NCBI RefSeq assembly: GCF_014643255.1
Contig: NZ_BMJI01000003.1
Location: forward strand, 124,001 to 188,000
From: Tersicoccus solisilvae
GTDB taxonomy: Bacteria; Actinomycetota; Actinomycetes; Actinomycetales; Micrococcaceae
Direction of reading: 5' to 3'
DNA: 64,000 nucleotides
The notes below the pieces were generated by a model. It saw only the letters and a program-made list of their open reading frames with translations. It was not told the origin of the DNA and made no database searches. Made by a program: the position numbers and the translations under genes. Below, in pieces: positions 19,125 to 26,955 of this stretch (its first letter is position 1; each line of letters starts with the position of its first letter).

Positions 19125-19553
19125 TCAGTGCGGAATGCCCAGGTCCTTCGCGTTGCCGTCGAGGTCGGTGTGGACGAAGGAGTTGTACGCCACGAGGATG
19201 TCGGCGAATCGATCGGTGGCGTCGATCCGGTACATGATCACGCCGTCGAACCGGAAGGTCTCGCCCTTCTTCACCGCGCCGAAGATGGTCTCCACGGCGT
19301 CATGCTTCGCGGTGAAGAGCGTCTGCATCTGGATGGCCGCTGTCTGTTCATCGGACACGAACCGCGGGACCATGAGCGCCTCGACGAAATTCGGCCAGAT
19401 GTTGCCCCTGTAGTGATGCTTCATCCCGTCCACACCGGTGTACTCGAGCGTGCCGTTCTTCACGTGTACGTCCGGAGTCAGGTAGTCGTCGAAGGCGGTG
19501 TCGTCCTCGGCGTTGAATCGGTTGATGTACTCGCGAAAGCGGTCCTCGCGCAT
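19125..19553 (-). CDS. SnoaL/NTF2-like protein
   Basis: 142 residues from the ATG at 19553, preceded by AGAGGAAA; the longer upstream reading lacks a ribosome binding site. The cone-shaped NTF2-like fold is suggested by INRFNAEDDTAFDDYLTPDVH at the N-terminus, HYRGNIWPNFVEAL in the middle and the VMYRID/FADILVAYNSF strands. Such proteins act as polyketide cyclases, isomerases, dehydratases or hydroxylases on small ring compounds. It carries a degenerate GATG-N5-YAT site upstream, so it belongs to the catabolic cluster. Confidence 0.75.
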   Translation of the reverse strand: MREDRFREYINRFNAEDDTAFDDYLTPDVHVKNGTLEYTGVDGMKHHYRGNIWPNFVEALMVPRFVSDEQTAAIQMQTLFTAKHDAVETIFGAVKKGETFRFDGVIMYRIDATDRFADILVAYNSFVHTDLDGNAKDLGIPH

Positions 19554-19628
19554 GTCGTTTCCTCTCGTCATAGAACGGGTCAATCGCGACGCTAGGGCAC
19601 CGAGATAAGCCGGAGAACGCCCTCGAGA

Positions 19629-19642
19629 CAATGGGAGCCATC
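19629..19642 (-). promoter_or_regulatory. GATG-N5-YAT dyad, cluster site 6 (weak)
   Basis: The minus strand reads GATGGCTCCCATTG, about 76 bases upstream of the SnoaL start. The half-sites fit (GATG, CAT) but the centre differs from the other copies. Confidence 0.35.
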
Positions 19643-19687
19643 AGGCGTCCACGCGCACGGCCCGCCGTCACTCGTTCTTCCGTTGCT

Positions 19688-20118
19688 CGGCGGACTTCTA
19701 TCACGAGAACTTGACCGGGAAGGATACGCTCTTCCGTGCGGTCGTCCATGCCGAACTGGATGTTCTGTACCTGGACAGCAAGACGGAGAGCAAGGAGCGG
19801 TGGCTCGAGCAGTCACGCCGATCGAGGCATCTTCCTCATCGACCTCGGCCCTATCCCGTCAACGCTGTCAGCCGCACATCCAGGGCAGCAACGCGGCGGG
19901 CTAACGTCGTCAATCGCGTCGCACGGGCACGCGCGCTGGAGCCCGAGGGCATCATCGTTTGCCACGGCCCAAGCCACCGGGAACTTAAGCCGGCCCCGGA
20001 GGAAGCCGGCCTGCCATTACTGCATAACAAACGGATCCCGCTCCGTCGGGGGAACTGGCCTGCGGCCTTCGTCGAGCGTTATCGCGAGGCCGTTCGGCGA
20101 TTGCAGTCTAACGGGTAG
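19688..20118 (+). pseudogene. Truncated, frameshifted uracil-glycosylase-like copy
   Basis: This is a decayed paralogue of the gene at 24063. Matching parts are TGKDTLFRAVVHAEL, SKERWLEQ, then after a frame change RGIFLIDL, EGIIVCHGPSH, and ends FVERYREAVRRLQ before TAG at 20116. About the first 45 codons are missing. The indels are one base lost near 19694 and one extra base near 19818. The intact copy lies 4.4 kb downstream in the same orientation, so an old duplication is likely. It is followed by the RHH/MazF pair. Confidence 0.82.
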
Positions 20119-20159
20119 CCCTCCTCCACCTCCTTACTACCGGGAGCAGTATTTTCAGT

Positions 20160-20390
20160 ATGAAGGTGAGTGTGCGCCTGACCGAGAGAGACCTTGAGAC
20201 GCTCGACCGGTACGCCGCTCACGCCGGGCTGCCATCGCGGTCGGCGTGAGTGCAGCGAGCCATCCGCATACTGGACCATGCCGAACTGGAGGACGCCTAC
20301 GAGGCCGCCTGGGACGAGTGTGAGATCGATGGCGAGGCGAGCGCGTGGGATACCACCACGCCAGACGGTTTGAACCGTGCTGCGCGGTGA
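20160..20390 (+). pseudogene. Ribbon-helix-helix antitoxin with an in-frame stop
   Basis: The frame begins MKVSVRLTERDLETLDRYA, a ribbon-helix-helix start, and reads to SRSA. It then meets TGA at 20247-20249 and continues in the same frame with VQRAIRILDHAELEDAYEAAW and ends WDTTTPDGLNRAAR. It overlaps the MazF start by 14 bases. A GTG directly after the stop (20250) could restart translation and give a 46-residue toxin-binding tail without the DNA-binding domain. The tail is homologous to the C-terminus of the protein encoded at 24063. Confidence 0.82.
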
Positions 20391-20724
20391 GATCCGCTGG
20401 ATCGACCTCGACCCTGCCCGAGCCGGCGAGGCCGACAAGCGACGGCCCGCCATCGTCGTGAGCAACGACCGGGCCAACGCCACGACGGCGCGCCTCGGCC
20501 GCGGCTTCGTGACCGTGGTGCCGGTGACGAGCAACGATTCGCGCACTTACCCGTTTCAGGTGCTGCTGCCGGCCGAGAAGACGGGGCTTGCATCCGACTC
20601 TAAGGCGCAGGCGGAGCAGGTCCGCTCCGTGGCGATCGATCGCGTTGGCGGGACGGCCGGCCGTGTCCCCCCGGATCTGATGCTCCGACTCGACGACGCG
20701 TTGCGGCTGCACCTGCAGCTGTGA
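20377..20724 (+). CDS. MazF/PemK-type endoribonuclease toxin
   Basis: 115 residues from the GTG at 20377, translationally coupled to the antitoxin frame. Family motifs are RGEIRWIDLDPARAGEADKRRPAIVVSND at the N-terminus (loop and catalytic Arg region), FVTVVPVTSN and the AEQVRSVAIDRV segment. MazF/PemK toxins cleave RNA at short sequences. The toxin frame looks intact while its antitoxin carries a nonsense codon, an unusual and potentially dangerous state unless the tail is made by restart or supplied in trans. Confidence 0.9.
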   Translation: MLRGEIRWIDLDPARAGEADKRRPAIVVSNDRANATTARLGRGFVTVVPVTSNDSRTYPFQVLLPAEKTGLASDSKAQAEQVRSVAIDRVGGTAGRVPPDLMLRLDDALRLHLQL

Positions 20725-20940
20725 CCGCCGGCAGGCGCGACAGGGGTTCGCGTGACCTTCCGGGCCGTCAGAGCAGCGCGCGAGACCCATCGGTGCAGAG
20801 CGCGGACCGCTATGCTCCCGCTCGCGTTCGGCAGTGCGACTACTCGGATGACACTCCTGACATCTGCCTACTATGATCAGAAGTATCAGCAAGCGCCAGC
20901 CCTGAACAGATCACCGCGTCGGACCAGGAAGAGGTGCGAG

Positions 20941-21477
20941 ATGACCGTCCCAGCCAAGTCCGTCGAAGGCACCACCACCGAGACCCTGCTCGCGGCAACG
21001 CAGCGGACCGTCGCGGCGATCGAGGCCCTGGGTGCTGCCGCGCACGCCGTGCAGGTGCCGGCGTCGCCCCAACTCGCCCGGTCCGCTCAGCACACCGAGA
21101 ACCGCTGGCGTCAGCTCGACGACGAGTTCGGCCTCCTAACCGCCGCCCAGGCGGGACGGCGGATGGGCTCGATCAACGACCGGGCGGCGCGCACCCGGGT
21201 CTCCAGCGCGCGCGGCTGCCTGCTCGCCGTCCGACGCGGTGGGCGCAACCTCTATCCCGGTTTCCAGTTCGACGACGACGGGCACCCCCGGCCCGCTGTC
21301 GCCCGTCTGCTGGGTACGGCCCGCTCACTCGACGTCTCCGACGAGACGTTCGCCCTGTGGCTGGTGGCGCCCGCCGAGGCCCTGGACGCGCAGCGGCCGG
21401 TCGATCTGCTCGCGGACGACGGGGCCCTCGACCGGGTGGATCAGGCGTTGGAGCGTCGCTTCGGCGTGCGCTGGTGA
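20941..21477 (+). CDS. Xre/MbcA/ParS-type antitoxin of a RES pair
   Basis: 178 residues from the ATG at 20941. The N-terminal half is helical (LLTAAQAGRRMG, an HTH-like segment). The C-terminal half resembles the MbcA/ParS/Xre toxin-binding domain (GFQFDDDGHPRPAVARLLGTARSLDVSDETFALWLVAP). The stop overlaps the RES toxin start (GTGA), the usual order for parS-res. It should bind the toxin and autoregulate the operon. The longer upstream frame has no family similarity. Confidence 0.82.
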   Translation: MTVPAKSVEGTTTETLLAATQRTVAAIEALGAAAHAVQVPASPQLARSAQHTENRWRQLDDEFGLLTAAQAGRRMGSINDRAARTRVSSARGCLLAVRRGGRNLYPGFQFDDDGHPRPAVARLLGTARSLDVSDETFALWLVAPAEALDAQRPVDLLADDGALDRVDQALERRFGVRW

Positions 21478-22124
21478 CCATCGATCGCCCTGGCGTTCCG
21501 GCGCCGCCCGACCCGTTCGAGCCGCGCATCGACGTCCTGGCCGCCGGTTCACGTGTGGTCAGGGTCTTCAGCGTCGGGGGCGGCCGTACCGCGGCGAGCT
21601 TCAACCCGGGCTTCGGCGCGCCCACCCGCTTCGCGTTCTTCAACGAACCACCGGTGCCGGTGCTCTACGCCGGTGAAACCGAGGAGTCCGCGGTCGCCGA
21701 GACGGTGCTGCACGATGTTCCCGTCCAGGGTGGCGACGTCTATCCCGAGGACTACCGCGAGCTGGCCGCCGCGGCACTGGTCACGCGGCGCGATCTCCGG
21801 TTCGCCGCGTTCCACGGCCTCGGGCTGCGCCGCCTCGACGTGACCGCGGCGCAACTGACCGACACGTCGTCGGCCGAGTATCTCCGAACCGTGGCGTGGG
21901 CTCGCGCCGCCCATGGGTACCGCGATGACGACGGCGGCCTGGACGGGGTGTGCTGGATGTCCCGTCAGTGCAACAACGCGAAGGCGTACGTCCTCTTCGG
22001 CGACCGCGTGGGGGCCGACGACCTGGAGATCGCCACGGACTACGCGCGCATCCTCGGCGTCGGAGCGGACCTGGACTGGCTGATCGACCTGTGCGCCGGC
22101 CTGCGCATCAACGTCGTGGTGTGA
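21474..22124 (+). CDS. RES-domain toxin
   Basis: 216 residues. The RES fold appears with RVFSVGGGRTAASFNPGFGAPTRF (Arg near the NAD site), VPVLYAGETEESAVAETVLHDV (Tyr/Glu), a central RRLDVTA and the DGVCWMSRQCNNAKAYVLFGD segment. RES toxins such as MbcT and Res deplete NAD+ by phosphorolysis or glycohydrolysis and stop growth. It directly follows its antitoxin. Confidence 0.88.
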   Translation: MTIDRPGVPAPPDPFEPRIDVLAAGSRVVRVFSVGGGRTAASFNPGFGAPTRFAFFNEPPVPVLYAGETEESAVAETVLHDVPVQGGDVYPEDYRELAAAALVTRRDLRFAAFHGLGLRRLDVTAAQLTDTSSAEYLRTVAWARAAHGYRDDDGGLDGVCWMSRQCNNAKAYVLFGDRVGADDLEIATDYARILGVGADLDWLIDLCAGLRINVVV

Positions 22125-22157
22125 TGCCGTGGCCTCGCGAGAGCCGCTGGCGCGGGC

Positions 22158-23009
22158 TCAGTTGCGGTTGTGGCCGAACTCGCGCGAGAGCAGCGCCCGC
22201 TTGTAATGCGCCTCGGCGGCGTCGACGTCGCCGTCCGGGTCGTGCGGGTCGAACACCCGCAGGACGCTGTACTGGAAGTGGCGAGCGTGCTTCGGGTCGT
22301 CACTGATCACGCGCTTCAACTCGACGTTGCCACCGTGACCGTCCTGGGCGTAGGCGCGCCACCGTCCGAGGACCCGCTCGCCGCCGTCGGCCTTGCCGAC
22401 GTAGAGTCGGCCGTCCTTTCGATCGGCGATGAGGTAGACGCCCTTGACGAGGGCGAGCGCGTCGCGCCACTGCTCGTAGTCGGGGTCGTCCATCACGCGC
22501 TGCAGCTCGGCGTGATCGATCAAGAGATCCGAGAATCCCGGGAAGGGTTGGGTGCGACGCGGCGCAATCTCCTCCACCGGGAACGACGCTGCGACCACAC
22601 CCCGTTTCGCCCAATTCACTGCGTCACCCGACCAAGTGATGACCAGCTTGTCCTTCACGCTGTCCAGGGCCGTTGAGACCTTCAGATCGAAGTAACGGTG
22701 GACGGCATCCCGCTGGTCGACGAGCTCTCCCTCGTTCTCGTAGGCGGCAATGAAGCGCGACCGCCGTTTGCCGTCCGCCATGAAGACGAGCCACAGCCGC
22801 GGCGGGTGCTTCATGAACTTCATGGTCGAGACGCTCTGCTCACGCGTATAGGCGAGGACGCGCTGGGGTGTCGCACCGGCCGGTGACGGGATGCCATCGC
22901 GGTGATACGTGTGGCGGATCACCAAGACGTCGCTCAAGTCGTCGATGCCCATCCCGGCCAGAACGTGCCCAAGCTGGAGGCGAGCAGCGGGGACGGGCGG
23001 GGTCGTCAT
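22158..23009 (-). CDS. GIY-YIG nuclease-domain protein with a conserved N-terminal region
   Basis: 283 residues. The C-terminal third (about 185-283) is a GIY-YIG domain: GVYLIADRKDGRLYVGKA, Arg in VLGRWRAYA and a Glu/Asn-containing end. The N-terminal 180 residues match the region often seen before this domain in uncharacterised proteins (LVIRHTYHRDG, FIAAYENEGE) and might recognise the DNA target. It is convergent with the RES toxin and divergent from the macro-domain gene. Its place in a TA-rich island suggests a defence or mobile-element link. Confidence 0.82.
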   Translation of the reverse strand: MTTPPVPAARLQLGHVLAGMGIDDLSDVLVIRHTYHRDGIPSPAGATPQRVLAYTREQSVSTMKFMKHPPRLWLVFMADGKRRSRFIAAYENEGELVDQRDAVHRYFDLKVSTALDSVKDKLVITWSGDAVNWAKRGVVAASFPVEEIAPRRTQPFPGFSDLLIDHAELQRVMDDPDYEQWRDALALVKGVYLIADRKDGRLYVGKADGGERVLGRWRAYAQDGHGGNVELKRVISDDPKHARHFQYSVLRVFDPHDPDGDVDAAEAHYKRALLSREFGHNRN

Positions 23010-23100
23010 GGCCCCAGCGTAAGGCTGCGGTCCGACAATCTAGGTGCTGCACCTTCGCTGACCTGCGGTTCTGTCGGCGGCAGCCTCTACGCTCGTCCTT

Positions 23101-24066
23101 GTGACCACGATCGAGGCCGTCTGCGGCGACATCACCACCGTGGCGGTGGACGCCGTCGTCAATCCGGCCCACCATGCCCTTCGCGGCAGCGACGGCGGGG
23201 TCGACCACGCGATCCACGCCGCCGGTGGCCCGACCATCCTGTTCGACGCCATTGAGCGGTACCCGGACGGTCTCGCCTCGGGCGACGCCGGCTGGACGAC
23301 GGCCGGCGACCTGGCGGCCCGGTGGGTGATCCACACCGTGGTGCCGCACGCGCAGGAGGCGCACGGTGGGCGTCGCCTGCTCGAGGCCTGCTACCGGAGT
23401 GCCCTGCAGCTCGCCGACGACCTCGGTGCGGGGAGTGTCGCCGTCCCGCTGCTCGGCGCGGGGTCGCTCGGCTGGGCCGTCCGGGACTCCCTCGCCGCTG
23501 CCCTCGACGCGGTCGCCGGCAGCGATCTCTCGGTCGAGCGCGTGCTGCTGACGACCACGGAGGACACGCATCGCGCGGCCGAGTCGGCGCTGTTCCAGGC
23601 GACGCCGCTGCGCATCCTGCAGGCGGTTCGGCTCCTGCACCGGCGCGGGTATCACCGGCTGCGGACGAGGCCCGGCATGAGCGCGTCCGGCATGTACTGG
23701 CGGGTGACGATCGCGTCCACGGACTACGACGACGGCGAGGACGGGTACCGCGACGCCGATCAGGTCATCTTCTACTCGACCGGCGGCCTGAGGGAGTTCG
23801 CGGGTGGCCACGTCGACGCTGCGACGTCTGCCCGGCAGACGGCCGAGCTCATCCTCGCGGCGATTCCGCACCTCGAACCCACCGCCGACGACCCGGCCTA
23901 TGCGCAGTGGTACGAGGGCCTGATGCGGCTGGCGGAACGCGACCACGCGCTGCCGATGTCCTACGCGGACTACTTCGACCACGAGAAGGGCTGGGAGATC
24001 GGCTGGTGCAGCGGGCTGCGGTATCCCGCGCCGCCTGCGCCGCCGTCGGCTAAGGAGAGGGCATGA
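23101..24066 (+). CDS. Macro-domain protein with an extra C-terminal domain
   Basis: 321 residues from a GTG at 23101. Residues 1-165 form a macro domain (ADP-ribose binding): VCGDITTVAVDAVVNPAH, GGVDHAIHAAGG and VPLLGAGSLGW. The Asn-rich loop is altered to NPAH. Residues 190-300 form a second, unnamed domain with conserved-looking WRVTIASTDYDDGEDGY, FYSTGGLREFAGG and PMSYADYFDHEKGWEIGWC. The stop overlaps the next start by 4 bases, so it is co-expressed with the uracil-glycosylase-like chimera. De-ADP-ribosylation is possible but not proven. Confidence 0.82.
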   Translation: MTTIEAVCGDITTVAVDAVVNPAHHALRGSDGGVDHAIHAAGGPTILFDAIERYPDGLASGDAGWTTAGDLAARWVIHTVVPHAQEAHGGRRLLEACYRSALQLADDLGAGSVAVPLLGAGSLGWAVRDSLAAALDAVAGSDLSVERVLLTTTEDTHRAAESALFQATPLRILQAVRLLHRRGYHRLRTRPGMSASGMYWRVTIASTDYDDGEDGYRDADQVIFYSTGGLREFAGGHVDAATSARQTAELILAAIPHLEPTADDPAYAQWYEGLMRLAERDHALPMSYADYFDHEKGWEIGWCSGLRYPAPPAPPSAKERA

Positions 24067-24722
24067 TCAAGGAGATGACCGACACGATGGAGACCGAGAA
24101 CGCCTGGTACACCCAGCTGCGCGAGCAATGGAAGCCCGAGCACGTCCGGCTCCTGCTGATCGGCGAGAGCGCTCCCGACGACAAGGGCGACCCGGCCGCC
24201 CGGCGGTTCTTCTACAACGACAGGCTCACCGGCAAGGACGCGCTCTTCCGGGCAGTCGTCCACGCCGAACTCGACACTCCGTACCTGGACGGCAAGACGG
24301 AGACGAAGGAGCGGTGGCTCGAGCAGTTGCGCGATCGAGGCATTTTCCTCATCGACCTGGTTCCCTATCCGATCAACGCGGCCAGCGGCACGTCCCGAGC
24401 AGCAGCGCGGCGCGCCAACGTCGCCGATTGCGTCGCGCGGACACGCGCACTTCAGCCGGACGGCATCATCGTGTGCCACGGCCCGAGTCACCGGCTGCTC
24501 AAGCCGGCCCTGGCGGAGGCCGGCCTCCCGCTGCTCCATGACGAACAGATCCCGTTCCCGCTCGGGAACTGGCGCGCGACCTTCGTCGAGCGCTATCGCC
24601 AAGCTGTCGAACGGCTGGACTCGACCTCCTACGAGGCGGCGTCGGACGAATGGGACTCGGCCGGTGAGCAGACCGCCTGGGACGCCACGACGGCGGATGG
24701 TCTGGACCGAACGACACGGTGA
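24063..24722 (+). CDS. Uracil-glycosylase-like protein fused to a MazE-type antitoxin tail
   Basis: 219 residues. The main part (1-185) resembles uncharacterised proteins of the uracil-DNA-glycosylase superfamily: VRLLLIGESAP near the start, RRFFYNDRLTG, GIFLIDLVPYP and GIIVCHGPSHRLLKPAL. The last 34 residues (SYEAASDEWDSAGEQTAW, then DGLDRTTR) align with the tail of the RHH antitoxin at 20160-20390, not with the paralogue ending at 20118. The DNA after codon 185 is also similar to 20298-20390. The fusion is best explained by a deletion joining the glycosylase-like gene to the end of a neighbouring antitoxin gene. No MazF follows. Confidence 0.8.
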   Translation: MIKEMTDTMETENAWYTQLREQWKPEHVRLLLIGESAPDDKGDPAARRFFYNDRLTGKDALFRAVVHAELDTPYLDGKTETKERWLEQLRDRGIFLIDLVPYPINAASGTSRAAARRANVADCVARTRALQPDGIIVCHGPSHRLLKPALAEAGLPLLHDEQIPFPLGNWRATFVERYRQAVERLDSTSYEAASDEWDSAGEQTAWDATTADGLDRTTR

Positions 24723-24780
24723 TGGTCCCGCGCTGCGTGGGCCTACACGTTGGCTGGCGCCTTTCAGCGGTGCCGCTGAC

Positions 24781-25097
24781 TCAGTCGACCCGGTCGTTCC
24801 AGTAGTCCGGTCGCCGGCTCCGGCGCGCGAACGCCACGATGATCACATCGTCCCCGTGGACGACGTAGACGACCCGGTAGGGGAAGGTTTCGACGTTGCC
24901 GCTGCGTACGACCGGCAGGCGGTCCCAGCCCGGGAGGGGAGGCCACGCTTCCGGGTTCCATGGGCAACGTCATCCACCGCTTCCGCGATCGCATCGTCGA
25001 ATGCCTCACCCAGACCGAGGGTGGTCGTTTCGTAGTACCGCACCGCGTCGAAGAAATCGGCTTCCGCGTCGGGATGAATCCGGAGTCGCGGAGTCAC
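24781..25097 (-). pseudogene. ParE/RelE-type toxin with a single-base frameshift
   Basis: The GTG at 25097 starts TPRLRIHPDAEADFFDAVRYYE and then GEAFDDAIAEAVDDVAHG, typical ParE. Near 24956 one base is missing. The correct continuation is in another frame: PEAWPPLPGWDRLPV, VETFPYRVVYVVHGDDV, IIVAFARRSRRPDYW and NDRVD before TGA. The two parts together make about 105 codons, the normal ParE length. The toxin is probably dead, or an assembly error is possible. Confidence 0.8.
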
Positions 25098-25375
25098 CGA
25101 CGCAGGTCGTTCAGCAGGTCACCCGCCCCGCTGCGCGTCTGCTCGAAAGAACTCAACTCGACGTCGCCATTCACGACGTCGTCCACACGACGGCCGATCT
25201 CGTCTCGCCACGCTGCGTCGACGTCAGGCTGCGCGTCGTCGTCATCGGGGCGCACACTCGCCAGCAGCCGTCGAGCGATGGCGGTGCGCTCGCGGGGCTC
25301 GAGGTGGAGGCCAGCCTGAGAGACCTTCCTCAGCCTTCCGTGCCATGCACCGAGTCTACGGCGGTGCACCGACAT
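25094..25375 (-). CDS. Addiction-module antitoxin, PF09720 type; 5' end uncertain
   Basis: Up to 93 residues, overlapping the ParE start. The family pattern is clear from LEPRERTAIARRLLASV, AWRDEIGRRVDDVVNGDVEL. The natural N-terminus seems to be in another frame: an ATG at 25346 encodes MARKAEE, which is the usual opening, and one extra G near 25326 would disconnect it. The annotated ATG at 25375 gives an odd N-terminus. It may therefore be a second frameshift in the same TA pair. Confidence 0.65.
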   Translation of the reverse strand: MSVHRRRLGAWHGRLRKVSQAGLHLEPRERTAIARRLLASVRPDDDDAQPDVDAAWRDEIGRRVDDVVNGDVELSSFEQTRSGAGDLLNDLRR

Positions 25376-25387
25376 GGCCCGGGTTCC

Positions 25388-26365
25388 TCACCCCGCCGGC
25401 GTCCCCGCCAGCACCTCCCGCGCCAGCTCGACGACCGCCTGCGCCCGCGACGTCAACGCCAGCCGGTGCGGCCACGCGACCACCACCCGTTCCGCGCGCG
25501 GTTCCGGCGTGATCGGCAGCGTCACCAGCCGGCGGCCCTCCGCACTCGTCTGCACCGCCGCCCGCTGGAACTGCACGCCATAGCCGAGATTGCGACCCAC
25601 CAGGGAACGCACCAGCTCGATGTTCGTCGTCCGGTGCGCCACCTGCGGGCGCACCCCGCGTCGCCGCAGCAGCTCCAGCGTGTTGGCCCCGCTCGGCGGC
25701 AGGTCGAGCAGGATCAGCGGCTCGTCGGCCAGGTCCCGCACATCGACCGCCTCCTCACCCGCCAGCCGGTGCTCGGCCGAGAGCACGACGCGCGGTTGCG
25801 CCTCATACAGCGGGCGCACCTCGAGCTCGGTCGGCAGCGCGACTTCGTACGCGATCACGACGTCCAGCTCCCCCACCGCCAGCCGCGCCACCAGCTCGTC
25901 CGTCGTCCCCTCGGTGACGCTCAGCTCCACGCCCGGATGCCGCTCGGCCAGCCGCGCCCACAGCTCGGGCACCACGGTCGGCGCGAGCGTCGAGTAGCAC
26001 CCGACGGCGACCGGCCCCACCGGCTCGCCGTCGTGCTCCCCGATGGTCAGGCGCAGCTCGCTCGCCTGCCGCAGCAGGTCCCGCGCCCCGTCGAGCAGAC
26101 GGACTCCGGACGGCGTCAGGGTCAGCCCGCGAGCCCGACGACGGACGGCCAGCGTCGCCCCGAGGACGGACTCCAGCTCACCGACGGCCGAGGCGACGGC
26201 GTTCGGCGTGACGTACGCGTGCTGCGCGGCCGCTGCGAACGACCCGTGCTCGGCCGCGGCGACGAAGAGGTCGAGTTGCCGGAGGGTCAGCCGGGCGTCG
26301 AGCACGACGTCGGACGGAGACGACTGCAGGTCCGGCTCCGCGCCCGTACCCTGCGATGGCTTCAT
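25388..26365 (-). CDS. LysR family transcriptional regulator
   Basis: 325 residues from the ATG at 26365, with AAGGAGATTGC in front; the frame extends further upstream without support. N-terminal winged HTH: LTLRQLDLFVAAAEHGSF and VTPNAVASAVGELESVLG. The effector domain begins VGPVAVGCYSTLAPTVVP. It is divergent from the HtaA-domain and P450-fusion genes. A dyad in the shared promoter (26396-26412) fits a LysR site, so it most likely controls the P450 operon. Confidence 0.92.
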   Translation of the reverse strand: MKPSQGTGAEPDLQSSPSDVVLDARLTLRQLDLFVAAAEHGSFAAAAQHAYVTPNAVASAVGELESVLGATLAVRRRARGLTLTPSGVRLLDGARDLLRQASELRLTIGEHDGEPVGPVAVGCYSTLAPTVVPELWARLAERHPGVELSVTEGTTDELVARLAVGELDVVIAYEVALPTELEVRPLYEAQPRVVLSAEHRLAGEEAVDVRDLADEPLILLDLPPSGANTLELLRRRGVRPQVAHRTTNIELVRSLVGRNLGYGVQFQRAAVQTSAEGRRLVTLPITPEPRAERVVVAWPHRLALTSRAQAVVELAREVLAGTPAG

Positions 26366-26395
26366 CAGCAATCTCCTTGCGTTTGTTGAGCAGAA

Positions 26396-26412
26396 ACAGT
26401 CAGTTGCACTGT
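26396..26412. promoter_or_regulatory. ACAGT-N7-ACTGT dyad, likely LysR site of the P450 operon
   Basis: A perfect 5-base inverted repeat with a 7-base centre lies midway between the divergent LysR gene and the HtaA/P450 operon. Size and position fit a LysR recognition site. Confidence 0.55.
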
Positions 26413-26478
26413 AGTTGAGAGCTGGCTCACAGTGGAGGAGAACATCCGGTCGCCGTCGACCGGACCGGAGGAGCCACC

Positions 26479-26955
26479 ATGATCGTCGCTGTCGAAACAG
26501 AACCCGGCACTCGCACGACGTCGTCGTCGGCAAGCCTGATCTGGGCGTTCCACGCCGACTTCACCGCCTACGTCGAGCGCCTGGCCGACGGTCGCGTCGA
26601 CGTCTCGGGCGGCGCCGAGCGCACGGCGGACGGCCGCTTCCGATTCCCCGTCGGCATCGCGCGGGGAACCTGCTTGAAAGGAACCGGCGCCGTCCACTGG
26701 ACCGGCCACCACGGCCTCCTCGCCGTCACCCTCGCCGACCCCGCGATCGAGCACTCCGGGCCGGTCGTCACCATCACCGACCCTTTCTCCCCCGCCGAAC
26801 GCATGGTCCTCGCGCACCTCGGCGACCCCGAGGAGACCGAGACCGGCCGGCGGTACACGCGACCGATCCTCACCGAGTCCGGCGCCGACCTCTTCATGGA
26901 CCACTACCCCGCTGGCCTCCCGCTGGCCTCGCTGGAGATCGAGGACGCCCGATGA
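26479..26955 (+). CDS. Cytoplasmic HtaA-domain (heme-associated) protein
   Basis: 158 residues, preceded by GGAGGAG. One HtaA domain spans almost all of it: LIWAFHADFTAYVERLADG, FRFPVGIARGTCLKGTGAVHW and TGHHGLLAVTLADP. HtaA domains bind heme in exported corynebacterial uptake proteins, usually with a signal peptide and membrane anchor. Here there is neither, so it should stay in the cytoplasm. Its stop overlaps the start of the P450 fusion (ATGA), so they are made together. A role in heme supply, storage or sensing for the P450 is a reasonable inference. Confidence 0.8.
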   Translation: MIVAVETEPGTRTTSSSASLIWAFHADFTAYVERLADGRVDVSGGAERTADGRFRFPVGIARGTCLKGTGAVHWTGHHGLLAVTLADPAIEHSGPVVTITDPFSPAERMVLAHLGDPEETETGRRYTRPILTESGADLFMDHYPAGLPLASLEIEDAR

